Of a stretch of DNA of 18,243 nucleotides, positions 1-7,049 are shown one piece after another (position 1 is the first letter of the stretch; each line of letters starts with the position of its first letter). Origin of the DNA: CAYQDR01 sp964416315 (GTDB lineage Bacteria; Methylomirabilota; Methylomirabilia; Rokubacteriales; DASRDR01); contig CAYQDR010000098.1 of assembly GCA_964416315.1 (NCBI GenBank), positions 1-18,243 on the forward strand, written 5' to 3'. The notes below the pieces were generated by a model. That model made no database searches. It was not told the DNA's origin and saw only the letters and a list, made by a program, of their open reading frames with translations. A program made the position numbers and the translations under genes.

Positions 1-7
1 GCCAATC

Positions 8-1483
8 TCACTTGATGTGGAACGCTGGCGCGGTATCGAAACAGACGCGCTTGGTCTCCAGGTACGCGTCGACCCCCGCCATCCCCAGCTCGCGGCCGAG
101 GCCAGACTCCTTCATCCCGCCGAACGGCGACTCGGCCAGACGGATGTAGTGGGTGTTGACCCACACGTCCCCGGTCCGGACACGCCTGGCCACGCGGATC
201 GCCCGGTTCACGTCGTCGGTCCAGACCGCGGCCGCCAGGCCGAAGGGGTTGTCGTTGGCGATCCGGATGGCGTCGTCCTCGGTGTCGAACGGGATCACCG
301 TCAGCACCGGCCCGAAGATCTCTTCGCGGGCGATACGCATCTCAGGCCGGGCCTCGTCGAAGATGGTGGGTTCCAGGTACCAGCCGCGCGCGTAGAGCCC
401 GTTCCGCATGCGCCCTCCGCCAAGGACCAGCCGCGCTCCCTCCCGCTTGCCCGACTCGATGTACTCCAGGACGGTGTTCATCTGCCGCTCGGACACCAAC
501 GGCCCGATGTGGGCCGTCGAGTCCAGCGGGTCGCCGATGCGGAGGGTGCCGGTGGCCGCCGTGAGGCGCTCCAGGAACTCGCGGTGAACGCGTCGCTCCA
601 CCAGCAGCCGCGACCCCGCGGTGCAGGACTGGCCAGCGTAGAGGAAGATGCCGAACTTGACCGCCTCCAGGGCCTTGTCGAGGTTGGCGTCGCCGAAGAC
701 GATGGTCGGGGCCTTGCCGCCGCACTCCAGCGACAGGCGCTTGAAGTTGCGCGCGCCCAGCTCCATGAGCCGCTTGCCGGTCTGGGTGCTGCCGGTGAAC
801 GAGATCTTGTCGACGAGCGGATGGGCGGCCAGCGCCTCGCCGATGACCGTGCCCTGCCCCGTGAGGCCGTTAGCCACCCCGGGGGGCAGATCCGGGATCT
901 GCTCGAAGAGCCGGAACAGCTCCATCGTCGCCGCCGGGGAGAGGCTCGACGGCTTGAGGACGAACGTGCACCCGGCCGCCAGCGCGGCGCCGATCTTGCG
1001 GAGCGGCAGGTCCACCGGGTCGTTCCAGGGCGTGATGAGGGCGCAGACCCCGACGGGCTCCTTCAGGACCAGGTTGAGCAGGTGGTCGGGGGCCGCCATG
1101 GTCACGTCGCCGCTGACCAGGCGCGCGGCCCCCGCGAAGAACCGCAGCCGGTCCACCGCGGCGTGCACCTCGCGCTCCAGGCCGAACCGGATCGGCTTGC
1201 CCATCTCCACGGCAATCAAGCGCCCGAAGCGCTCGGCGCTGGCCTCCAGCAGGTCCGCAAGCTTGAGCAGGACCGCCGCGCGGGCGCGGCCGGGCCGCCG
1301 GCTCCACTCCCCGGAGTCGAAGGCGGCCCGGGCGGCAGCGACGGCCTGCTCGACGTCTTCCACGCCCGAGTCCTCTGTGGTCGCCACGGGCTGACCGGTG
1401 GCGGGGTTGAGGCTCTGGAAGGTCCGACCCGAGGCGGCCCGGGCCCACTTGCCGTTGATGTAGTTGAGCACCATTTCAGGCAT
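8..1483 (-). CDS. Aldehyde dehydrogenase (NAD(P)+-dependent, ALDH superfamily)
   Basis: This 491-residue protein has normal length for the family and should oxidise an aldehyde to the carboxylic acid in the cytoplasm with NAD(P)+. Visible landmarks are the TPWN segment with the catalytic-site Asn at 154, the cofactor Lys at 177 (LKPSS), the FTGS Rossmann turn near 229-232, the general-base Glu253 in LECGGKAP, the nucleophile Cys287 in GQSC, and the EEIFGPV motif. The start at 1483 is supported by a GGAGG six bases upstream; a second ATG three codons later is less well placed. It is the last gene of the four-gene minus-strand operon, 22 bases behind the aminotransferase, so its likely job is to oxidise the semialdehyde that enzyme makes. 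Family assignment is certain; the substrate is not, because betaine-, semialdehyde- and aromatic-aldehyde dehydrogenases look alike. Confidence 0.95.
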   Translation of the reverse strand: MPEMVLNYINGKWARAASGRTFQSLNPATGQPVATTEDSGVEDVEQAVAAARAAFDSGEWSRRPGRARAAVLLKLADLLEASAERFGRLIAVEMGKPIRFGLEREVHAAVDRLRFFAGAARLVSGDVTMAAPDHLLNLVLKEPVGVCALITPWNDPVDLPLRKIGAALAAGCTFVLKPSSLSPAATMELFRLFEQIPDLPPGVANGLTGQGTVIGEALAAHPLVDKISFTGSTQTGKRLMELGARNFKRLSLECGGKAPTIVFGDANLDKALEAVKFGIFLYAGQSCTAGSRLLVERRVHREFLERLTAATGTLRIGDPLDSTAHIGPLVSERQMNTVLEYIESGKREGARLVLGGGRMRNGLYARGWYLEPTIFDEARPEMRIAREEIFGPVLTVIPFDTEDDAIRIANDNPFGLAAAVWTDDVNRAIRVARRVRTGDVWVNTHYIRLAESPFGGMKESGLGRELGMAGVDAYLETKRVCFDTAPAFHIK

Positions 1484-1505
1484 GAACCACCTCCGCTCCG
1501 GATGG

Positions 1506-2858
1506 TCAGCGGTGGAGCACCGACGCGAGGAGGTCGATGGCCACCTCGATCTGCTCGTGGCTGATGATGAGAGGCGGTGCGAGCTTGACGACGTTGCCGT
1601 CGTGGCCGGACAGTCCCAGGATCAGGCCGGCGTCCCGGCCCCGCTGCAGCACCCCGGCGGCCAGCGTCGGGGCGGATTCCCGGGTCTCGCGGTCGGCCAC
1701 CATCTCAATAGCGATGAACAGCCCGAGCCCACGCACCTCGCCGACGTGGGGATGGCTCCCGAGCCGCGCGGACAGGCCGGAGAGGAGGAGCGCGCCCAGT
1801 TCGGCTGACTGCTCCCAGAGCTTCTCCTCGGTCATCACGTCCAGGGCCGCGAGGGCGGCGGCATGCGTCAGGGCGTTGGTGAGGAACGTCGAGGTGTGCT
1901 GGCCGGGGTCGAGTGCGCGCATGGGCGCCTCGCGTCCGAGGACGGCGCTGACCGCGAGCCCACCCCCGATGCCCTTGCCCACCGTCATCAGATCCGGCAC
2001 CACCCCCCAGTGCTCGGCCGCCCAGAGCCGGCCGGTCCGCCCGAAACCGCACTGGATCTCGTCGAACACCAGCAGAATGCCGAACTCGTCGCACAGGCGG
2101 CGCAGACCGAGCAGGAACGATGGGGGCGGGATGATCACGCCGGCGTTGCCCTGCACCGGCTCGACCACGATGGCCGCCACCTCGCCGATCCCGGACGCGG
2201 GATCCCGCAGGGCGCGATCGAGGAACGCCAGGGCCTCGCGCCCGCACTCGTCGGGGTCGGCGTGCCGGGTGCCGAAGGCACAGCGGTACGGGTAGGGGAA
2301 CGGGAAGAAGTGCGCGCCGGGGGGTACGCGCAGGTGGCGCCGCACCGCGGATCGCGCGGCGAGCCCCAGGACGCCGGCGTCCCGGCCGAGGTAACCGCCG
2401 CGGAAGGCGATGACCTCGTCACGCCCTGTCGCGCGCCGAGCCAGGCGCAGAGCAAGGTCGTTGGCCTGGCCGCCCGCGATGGCGAAGAGGCCGCGCGTCA
2501 ACCCCGGGGGGGCCAGAGAGAGCAACCGCTCCAGGAGGTCGGCGCGCGTCGCGGTGGGGTAGGCGGAGGAGACGTGGGTCAGGCGTCCCGCCTGCGCGCG
2601 GATGGCCGCCGTCACGCGGGGATGGGCGTGCCCTACGGCGGCGGCGGTGAACCCGGCGTAGAGGTCGAGGTAGCGATTGCCGTCGGGATCCCAAACCAGG
2701 GCGCCCGAGGCCGACTCCCAGGCGACCAGCGGGACGTCCCCGCTCGAGGTGCGCATCGCGGAACCCTCCACGCGGCGCAGGCGCTCGATGAGCGCCCGAG
2801 TGCGCGGACCGGGATAGGGCGTGAGAATCCGGGGCCCGGCGCCCTCCCCGCCCGTCAT
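1506..2858 (-). CDS. PLP-dependent class III (omega) aminotransferase
   Basis: This 450-residue enzyme of the class III aminotransferase family should move an amino group from a terminal amine or amino acid to a 2-oxo acid. The PLP lysine is Lys295 (TVGKG), with the cofactor-pairing Asp266 in the FDEIQCGFGRTG block. The reading frame is open back to 3077, but the first 73 codons are low-complexity Arg/Pro and overlap the upstream gene. I take the ATG at 2858, where the family-like sequence begins and a GGAGGGG lies 12 bases upstream. Two usually conserved spots are altered: the phosphate-cup segment normally like SGSEA reads GGQAN (129-133), and the ring-stacking GG(Y/F)HG reads GGYLG, giving Leu157 for His. 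PLP chemistry may therefore be retuned. It sits between the FAD oxidoreductase and the aldehyde dehydrogenase. Relatives include 4-aminobutyrate, diaminobutyrate and dialkylglycine enzymes; I cannot choose among them. Confidence 0.92.
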   Translation of the reverse strand: MTGGEGAGPRILTPYPGPRTRALIERLRRVEGSAMRTSSGDVPLVAWESASGALVWDPDGNRYLDLYAGFTAAAVGHAHPRVTAAIRAQAGRLTHVSSAYPTATRADLLERLLSLAPPGLTRGLFAIAGGQANDLALRLARRATGRDEVIAFRGGYLGRDAGVLGLAARSAVRRHLRVPPGAHFFPFPYPYRCAFGTRHADPDECGREALAFLDRALRDPASGIGEVAAIVVEPVQGNAGVIIPPPSFLLGLRRLCDEFGILLVFDEIQCGFGRTGRLWAAEHWGVVPDLMTVGKGIGGGLAVSAVLGREAPMRALDPGQHTSTFLTNALTHAAALAALDVMTEEKLWEQSAELGALLLSGLSARLGSHPHVGEVRGLGLFIAIEMVADRETRESAPTLAAGVLQRGRDAGLILGLSGHDGNVVKLAPPLIISHEQIEVAIDLLASVLHR

Positions 2859-2870
2859 CCCGCTGTCGCT

Positions 2871-2877
2871 CCCCTCC
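2871..2877 (-). promoter_or_regulatory. Ribosome binding site fixing the aminotransferase start
   Basis: Read on the minus strand this is GGAGGGG, 12 bases before the ATG at 2858. It supports that ATG over the much longer open frame reaching 3077. The spacing is slightly long. Confidence 0.6.
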
Positions 2878-2883
2878 GAGCGC

Positions 2884-2907
2884 GCCTCGCCCGGTGGCGG
2901 GCGAGGC
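2884..2907 (-). promoter_or_regulatory. Intergenic hairpin between FAD oxidoreductase and aminotransferase genes
   Basis: A perfect 10-base-pair inverted repeat (GCCTCGCCCG and its complement) with a 4-base loop lies in the 88-base gap between these two genes, just before the aminotransferase ribosome binding site. There is no T tract, so full termination is doubtful. It could be an mRNA-stabilising or attenuating structure that separates expression of the upstream and downstream pair. Confidence 0.5.
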
Positions 2908-2946
2908 TGGCGATCCGGAACCCGGCGCGGGTCAGGGGTGTCGGCC

Positions 2947-4167
2947 CTACCACGTGCTCTCGCGAGCGGAGGGGGCCAGCGAGGGCCGGTCGAAGGCGAA
3001 CGGCCCGACGTCGACAGTGGTCGGCACCCCGGCGAGGATCTCCGCCACCAGTCGACCGGTGGTCGGCCCAGCGGCATTGCCGAACACGTGCCCAGCCGCC
3101 ACCATCAGGCCCTCGTAGCCCGGGACGAAGTCAATGATGGGCAGGTTGTCGGAAGTGAACGGAAGGACGCCCGCCCACGCCCGCTCGAACGGCGCAGGCC
3201 GCAACGCCGGGAGGTCCTGGAGCACGCCGTGGGTGATGGTGGCGATCCCGGGCAGGTCGGGCTCCCAGACGAAGCCGGGGTAGTCCATGGCGCAGCCCAG
3301 CAGGAAGTTCCCCGACCGGGTCTGGCAAACGGCCTGGAGCAGGAGCCGCTCGTACGTCGACTCGTAGTCGGCGCCGAAGTCCTCGGCGCAGAAGCCGCGC
3401 AGGTCCTGGAAGATCCTGTATTGCTTGACGGCCACCGGGCCGTAGAGGAGCTTGTCCAGAAGCGGCGGCATCGGGGCCGTCGAGACGACTTGAAGGCGCA
3501 TCGGGTAGACCGGGACCTCGAGGCCGAGCGTCCGGGCGAGCTCCGGCGCCCACGCGCCGGTGGCGAGGACGACGGTGGCGGCGCTCAGCCGCCCCTCGAG
3601 GACGTCGACCCCGGTGACGCGGCCATTCTCGGTATGGAGGCGCTGGACGGGGGTGCCGACCCGCACCTCGGCCCCGAGGCGCTGGGCAGCGGCGGCGAAC
3701 GCCCGAACGTACAGCCCCGGGTTGACCTGCGCGTCCAGCGGGCAGTAGGTCGCGCCCAGCACCGTCTCCGGCAGGAGCGGGGCCAGCTCTCGTGCCTCCC
3801 TGGCGTCCAACAGGCGCATCTCGACGCCGTCGGCGTTCCGCTGGCGAACGAACTCAGACATGACGCGGGCCTGTGCCTCGGTCTTGAAGAAGATCATGCC
3901 GCCGTTGCAGCGCAGCTCGAAGTCGGCGTCCAGCTGCCCCGGCAGCTGGGACAGGGACCGGCGCGCCGTCATGGCCAGGTCGAGCTCGGGGCCCGGACGG
4001 CGGCAGTGCAGCCAGATGTACCCCAGGTTCCGGCCGCTGGCCCCCCAGGCGAGCTCCCGCGCCTCGAGCAGCGTCACCCGGAAGCCGCGCTCCGCGAGGT
4101 AGTAGGCCGAGGAGGCGCCGACGATGCCGCCGCCGACAACGATGACGTCAGCGGGCCGGTGGGTCAT
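2947..4167 (-). CDS. FAD-dependent oxidoreductase, DAO family (glycine/D-amino-acid/sarcosine oxidase-like)
   Basis: This 406-residue flavoprotein begins with an ADP-binding fold (VIVVGGGIVGASS at residues 8-20, then the acidic strand end LLEA). It ends with the family's C-terminal FAD contact region (LPIIDFVPGYEGLMVAAGH). Relatives oxidise the C-N bond of D-amino acids, sarcosine, glycine or proline derivatives. The frame is open to 4371, but the extra 68 codons lie inside the racemase gene in another frame. The ATG at 4167 begins the Rossmann fold within ten residues and has a GGAG six bases upstream. The gene overlaps the end of the racemase gene by 20 bases, so the two are probably translationally coupled, which suggests that the oxidase acts on the product of the racemase-like enzyme. 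No transmembrane segment is evident. The substrate is unknown. Confidence 0.9.
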   Translation of the reverse strand: MTHRPADVIVVGGGIVGASSAYYLAERGFRVTLLEARELAWGASGRNLGYIWLHCRRPGPELDLAMTARRSLSQLPGQLDADFELRCNGGMIFFKTEAQARVMSEFVRQRNADGVEMRLLDAREARELAPLLPETVLGATYCPLDAQVNPGLYVRAFAAAAQRLGAEVRVGTPVQRLHTENGRVTGVDVLEGRLSAATVVLATGAWAPELARTLGLEVPVYPMRLQVVSTAPMPPLLDKLLYGPVAVKQYRIFQDLRGFCAEDFGADYESTYERLLLQAVCQTRSGNFLLGCAMDYPGFVWEPDLPGIATITHGVLQDLPALRPAPFERAWAGVLPFTSDNLPIIDFVPGYEGLMVAAGHVFGNAAGPTTGRLVAEILAGVPTTVDVGPFAFDRPSLAPSARESTW

Positions 4168-4972
4168 CCCCCGCTCCGGTGGAGGAGAGGTCGAGGTCCA
4201 CCAGGCGGTACCGGCGGCGCACCTCCTGGAACTCCGTCGCTTGCGCGGCGTGCTGCGTCTGCTTCTCGTAGTAGCCGCGGCGGCTGACGCTGTACTTGCC
4301 CATCTTCCTGAGGTCGGCCAGCAGCTCGGCCATCTTGAGGGCGGCGAGGTTGGGGTTGATGATGGGGACATCTCGGTACTCGCCAGCCAGCACCCGCTGT
4401 TCCAGGCACCCGGCGATGATGGTGCACCCCAGGATCACCACCTCCGACTCGTCCCGCTTCATGGCCTCCGTCGCGATCCGCACCGCGTCGGCGGCCACCG
4501 CCGCGGGGTCTTTGACCATCTCGGTCACCCACCAGTTGATGCATCGCACCGCGCGACAGCTGGGTTCGTACCCGTATAGGCGCACCATGTCGCGGAGGTA
4601 AGGAACGGCCTTGTGATGATCGGTGAGCACGGTGAAGTCGTGGCCGAAGTAGCGGCCCATGGCCAGGGCGGCCTCCAGGGGGCCCACCACGGGAATGTCC
4701 ACCAGCTCTCGGGCCACCAGCACGCCCGGGTCGTAGCAGCAGCCGATGATCACGGCGTCGCACCCGCGCTGCTCCGCCGCGATCACCCGGTCGAAGATGG
4801 CGACCTCCATCAGGTGCTTCGGGTAGTAGTAGTCGATGTTGGCCGGACACCCCGTCAGGTGGGTCACCTCCACTCGGGAGTCGGGGCGCGCGTAGGGCAG
4901 CAGCGTTTCCTGGATGATCTGGTCATAGATCGGGGTGCCGAAGGGGTTGATGAACTCGATGTGGCGGGTCAT
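4148..4972 (-). CDS. Asp/Glu/hydantoin racemase-superfamily protein
   Basis: This 274-residue protein belongs to the two-cysteine racemase superfamily (hydantoin racemase, aspartate/glutamate racemase, maleate isomerase, arylmalonate decarboxylase). The paired catalytic cysteines are visible in the two half-sites, IIGCCYDPG (Cys78/79) and ILGCTIIAG (Cys183). The PVVGPLEAALAMG segment is typical of the hydantoin-racemase branch. The frame is open to 5227, but those 85 codons are low-complexity; the ATG at 4972 carries GGAGGAGG five bases upstream and begins the conserved domain. It is the first gene of the operon and overlaps the FAD oxidoreductase by 20 bases. A racemase making a D-amino acid for the next gene's oxidase is a natural reading, but an isomerase or decarboxylase role on a dicarboxylate is equally open. 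It carries a 45-residue C-terminal extension rich in Arg, Tyr and Gln. Confidence 0.88.
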   Translation of the reverse strand: MTRHIEFINPFGTPIYDQIIQETLLPYARPDSRVEVTHLTGCPANIDYYYPKHLMEVAIFDRVIAAEQRGCDAVIIGCCYDPGVLVARELVDIPVVGPLEAALAMGRYFGHDFTVLTDHHKAVPYLRDMVRLYGYEPSCRAVRCINWWVTEMVKDPAAVAADAVRIATEAMKRDESEVVILGCTIIAGCLEQRVLAGEYRDVPIINPNLAALKMAELLADLRKMGKYSVSRRGYYEKQTQHAAQATEFQEVRRRYRLVDLDLSSTGAGDDPPAR

Positions 4973-4977
4973 ACTCG

Positions 4978-4985
4978 CCTCCTCC
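4978..4985 (-). promoter_or_regulatory. Ribosome binding site fixing the racemase start
   Basis: On the minus strand this reads GGAGGAGG, five bases before the ATG at 4972. It is strong evidence for that start rather than the longer open frame beginning at 5227. Confidence 0.75.
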
Positions 4986-5504
4986 GGGGCCACACACCAC
5001 AGGGCCGCGGTCAGGGCTCGGCATTGTCGGGATCTCCGCCTCCGAGAGCTTCTGGCCGCCGGTGCGCCAAGGGTAGACCACGCCCGCCCCGGGGCGCAAG
5101 GCCGCCGCGACCCCGGGCCCGTGGCGCCGGCGTCGGAGGCGGTGGTCCCGGCTCGCTCGTCACAGCCCGGGGTGGGCGGCTGTCGCAATGGGGGCACCGC
5201 AGCGTACAATCGTTTCCGTGGCGCCACCCCGAGCCCTCCGTGACCGGGAGAGCCTTCCTCTACAGTCCTCCAGCACCACGGCGGCGGTCCTGCTCTCGCG
5301 GCGGGTCGCGCGCGGGACGAAGCGGCCGAGCCGTTCTACCGCGTGCCGTGTCGAGCCTGGCTGCGCTTGGAGGCCGAAGCAGAGCGCGGGAGCCGGGCAA
5401 CGCAGAGCCAGGCGACGCGGAAGGGAAGAGGTGGCCACGGCCCTCGGCCTCAGCGTTCCCCAACCGCTCTTGCGCGGGCCCACGAGGTGATCCATCAGCA
5501 GGTG
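4986..5504. other. Divergent spacer without a recognisable gene
   Basis: About 520 bases separate the leftward racemase operon from the rightward cupin operon. Translations on both strands are Arg/Pro/Ala-rich and show no family resemblance, so I see no gene. It must hold the promoters of both operons. The best plus-strand candidate is listed separately; on the minus strand I see only weak boxes. The length is unusual for this compact window and could hide a decayed gene or a regulatory RNA. Confidence 0.5.
5182..5210 (+). promoter_or_regulatory. Weak sigma70-like promoter candidate for the cupin operon
   Basis: GTCGCA, a 17-base spacer and TACAAT (5 of 6 to the -10 consensus) point towards the cupin gene. 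The -35 match is only 3 of 6 and the leader would be about 300 bases, so this is tentative. Confidence 0.25.
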
Positions 5505-5517
5505 AAGGAGGTCGGCG

Positions 5518-5916
5518 ATGAACAAGCCTGAGCCGAGGGTCATCCCGACGAGCTCCATCCCGCCGATCCCGAAGGAGCAGGCGCCGACGAAGGTCACCAT
5601 TGCGCGGCTCGTCACCCGCGAGCGCTGTGGGTCGAACCTCCTGCTCGGGGTCTGCTGGATGGATCCCGGCGACGAGACCAACGTCTGGTCCTTCGAGGAG
5701 ACCGACACGACGGCTCCGGGTGACCACTACTACGGGCCGCGCGACGAGACGTACTTCGTGATCCAGGGACGGCTCGAGCTCACGTGGGACAACGGGGTCC
5801 TCCGGATCGGCCCGAACGACGCGGTCTTCCTCGCACCGGGTTGGCGCTACAAGCTCCGGAACGTGGGCCACGAGCCCGCGTTCTTCGTCTACGCCATGGC
5901 CCCTTCCCCGGCCTAG
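5518..5916 (+). CDS. Small single-domain cupin protein
   Basis: This 132-residue protein has one cupin barrel. An AAGGAGGT five bases before the ATG fixes the start. Motif 1 spans about 68-84 (from GDHYYGPRDE) and motif 2 about 98-115 (from GPNDAVFLAPG). Aligned to the standard HxH...E...H metal site, His70 and Glu77 are present, but the second His is Tyr72 and the motif-2 His is Tyr111. Two of four usual ligands are therefore tyrosines, and metal binding may be absent or unusual. It heads the operon, six bases ahead of the HDAC-like gene. Small cupins serve as sugar or amino-acid-derivative isomerases, dioxygenases, ectoine synthase or ligand sensors. None can be chosen here. Family call is firm, function unknown. 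Confidence 0.85.
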   Translation: MNKPEPRVIPTSSIPPIPKEQAPTKVTIARLVTRERCGSNLLLGVCWMDPGDETNVWSFEETDTTAPGDHYYGPRDETYFVIQGRLELTWDNGVLRIGPNDAVFLAPGWRYKLRNVGHEPAFFVYAMAPSPA

Positions 5917-5922
5917 CCCCGG

Positions 5923-7032
5923 ATGACCGACGGCCGGCTGCACGTCTTCTGGCATGAGGCCGTGCTGCTCCACGACACGGGCGCCGGCCTCTTCGAGGTC
6001 GAGGCCACCCCGCTCGTGGCGGAGCCCGAGCCACATCCGGAGACCGCCCACCGCCTCCGGAACATGAAGGCGATCCTCGAGCGGGGACCGCTCCGCGAAA
6101 CCCTCGTGTGGCGCGAGGGCCGGCTGGCCGACCCGGAGGAGCTCGCCCTGGTCCACGAGCCAGCGTACGTCAAGCACATCCGCGAGCTCAGCGCGGCCGG
6201 GGGCGGTCGCCTCACGCCGACGACGCTGGTCTCGCCGCGCTCGTGGGACGCGGCCCGCGCGGCCGCGGGCACGGCGCTCGCGGCGTGTGACGCAGTCCTC
6301 GACGGCACCGCCGTCCGGGCGTTTGCTCTCGTCCGCCCGCCGGGCCACCACGCCCAGCCGGCCCAAGCCGACGGGTACTGCCTCTTCAACAACGTGGCGG
6401 TCGCGGCAGAGCGGGCCCGGCGCGGCGGCGTCGAACGTGTCGCCATCCTCGACTGGGACGTCCACCACGGGAACGGGAGCCAGGAGATCTTCTACCGGCG
6501 GCGCGACGTCCTGACCATCTCGATCCACATGCGCCACGGCTCCTGGGGCCCGTCGCACCCTCAGACCGGCTCGCCGCTCGAGGTCGGGGTCGGCGAGGGC
6601 GCCGGCTTCAACGTCAACGTCGAGCTGCCCCTCGGCTGTGGCGACGCGGGCTACCGAAAGGCCCTCGAGGAGGTGGTGGTTCCGATCGTCGACCAGTTCC
6701 GCCCCGGGCTGATGCTCTGCGCCGCCGGCCAGGACGCGAGCCAGTTCGATGCGAACGGGCGGATGTGCGTCACCGTGGACGGGTTCTACGACCTCGGGCG
6801 CACGGCGCGGGAGCTCGCCGATCGGCATTGCGGGGGCCGCCTGGTCGCGGTGCAGGAGGGCGGCTACGGGCCGACCTACGCCGCCTACTGTCTTCACGGG
6901 ACGCTCGAGGGCCTGCTGGGCGCGTCGCGGCAGCTCCCGGATCCCCTGGCGTTCCTGCCCGACGATCCGACCCGCGCCGACGAGGGGATCGCCGCCGTCC
7001 GGGCGGCCCTCGGCCGCTTCTGGCGCGCTTAG
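5923..7032 (+). CDS. Histone-deacetylase-superfamily amidohydrolase (class II HDAC-like)
   Basis: This 369-residue zinc hydrolase has all the active-site landmarks of the HDAC/acetylpolyamine amidohydrolase superfamily. These are the catalytic His pair in RPPGHHA (His142-143), zinc ligands Asp179 and His181 in LDWDVHHGNG, a third zinc Asp271 in AAGQDAS, and the transition-state Tyr315 in EGGY. The AAGQDAS form and overall length recall bacterial class-II-like amidohydrolases such as the FB188 enzyme rather than acetoin-utilisation AcuC. In bacteria these enzymes remove acyl groups from small amines and polyamines. No ribosome binding site is obvious, but the start lies six bases after the cupin stop, so translation is probably coupled. 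It is followed 17 bases later by the M24 hydrolase, which suggests stepwise amide hydrolysis in one pathway. Confidence 0.93.
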   Translation: MTDGRLHVFWHEAVLLHDTGAGLFEVEATPLVAEPEPHPETAHRLRNMKAILERGPLRETLVWREGRLADPEELALVHEPAYVKHIRELSAAGGGRLTPTTLVSPRSWDAARAAAGTALAACDAVLDGTAVRAFALVRPPGHHAQPAQADGYCLFNNVAVAAERARRGGVERVAILDWDVHHGNGSQEIFYRRRDVLTISIHMRHGSWGPSHPQTGSPLEVGVGEGAGFNVNVELPLGCGDAGYRKALEEVVVPIVDQFRPGLMLCAAGQDASQFDANGRMCVTVDGFYDLGRTARELADRHCGGRLVAVQEGGYGPTYAAYCLHGTLEGLLGASRQLPDPLAFLPDDPTRADEGIAAVRAALGRFWRA

Positions 7033-7049
7033 CCACGAGGAGGCCCGCC

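Noticed and set aside
17..1564. Long plus-strand frame (515 codons) opposite the aldehyde dehydrogenase
   Set aside because: Arg/Pro/Gly-rich translation without family features; it is an antisense shadow produced by high GC.
2859..3077. N-terminal extension of the aminotransferase
   Set aside because: Low-complexity residues overlapping the upstream gene; a ribosome binding site and the family start agree on 2858.
1863..4287. Two long plus-strand frames of 424 and 488 codons
   Set aside because: They run antisense to the aminotransferase and FAD oxidoreductase, which have clear motifs; the antisense translations have none.
4973..5227. N-terminal extension of the racemase
   Set aside because: Low-complexity residues without similarity; GGAGGAGG sits directly before the ATG at 4972.
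5260..6897. 545-codon minus-strand frame
   Set aside because: Antisense to the cupin and HDAC-like genes, low-complexity composition.
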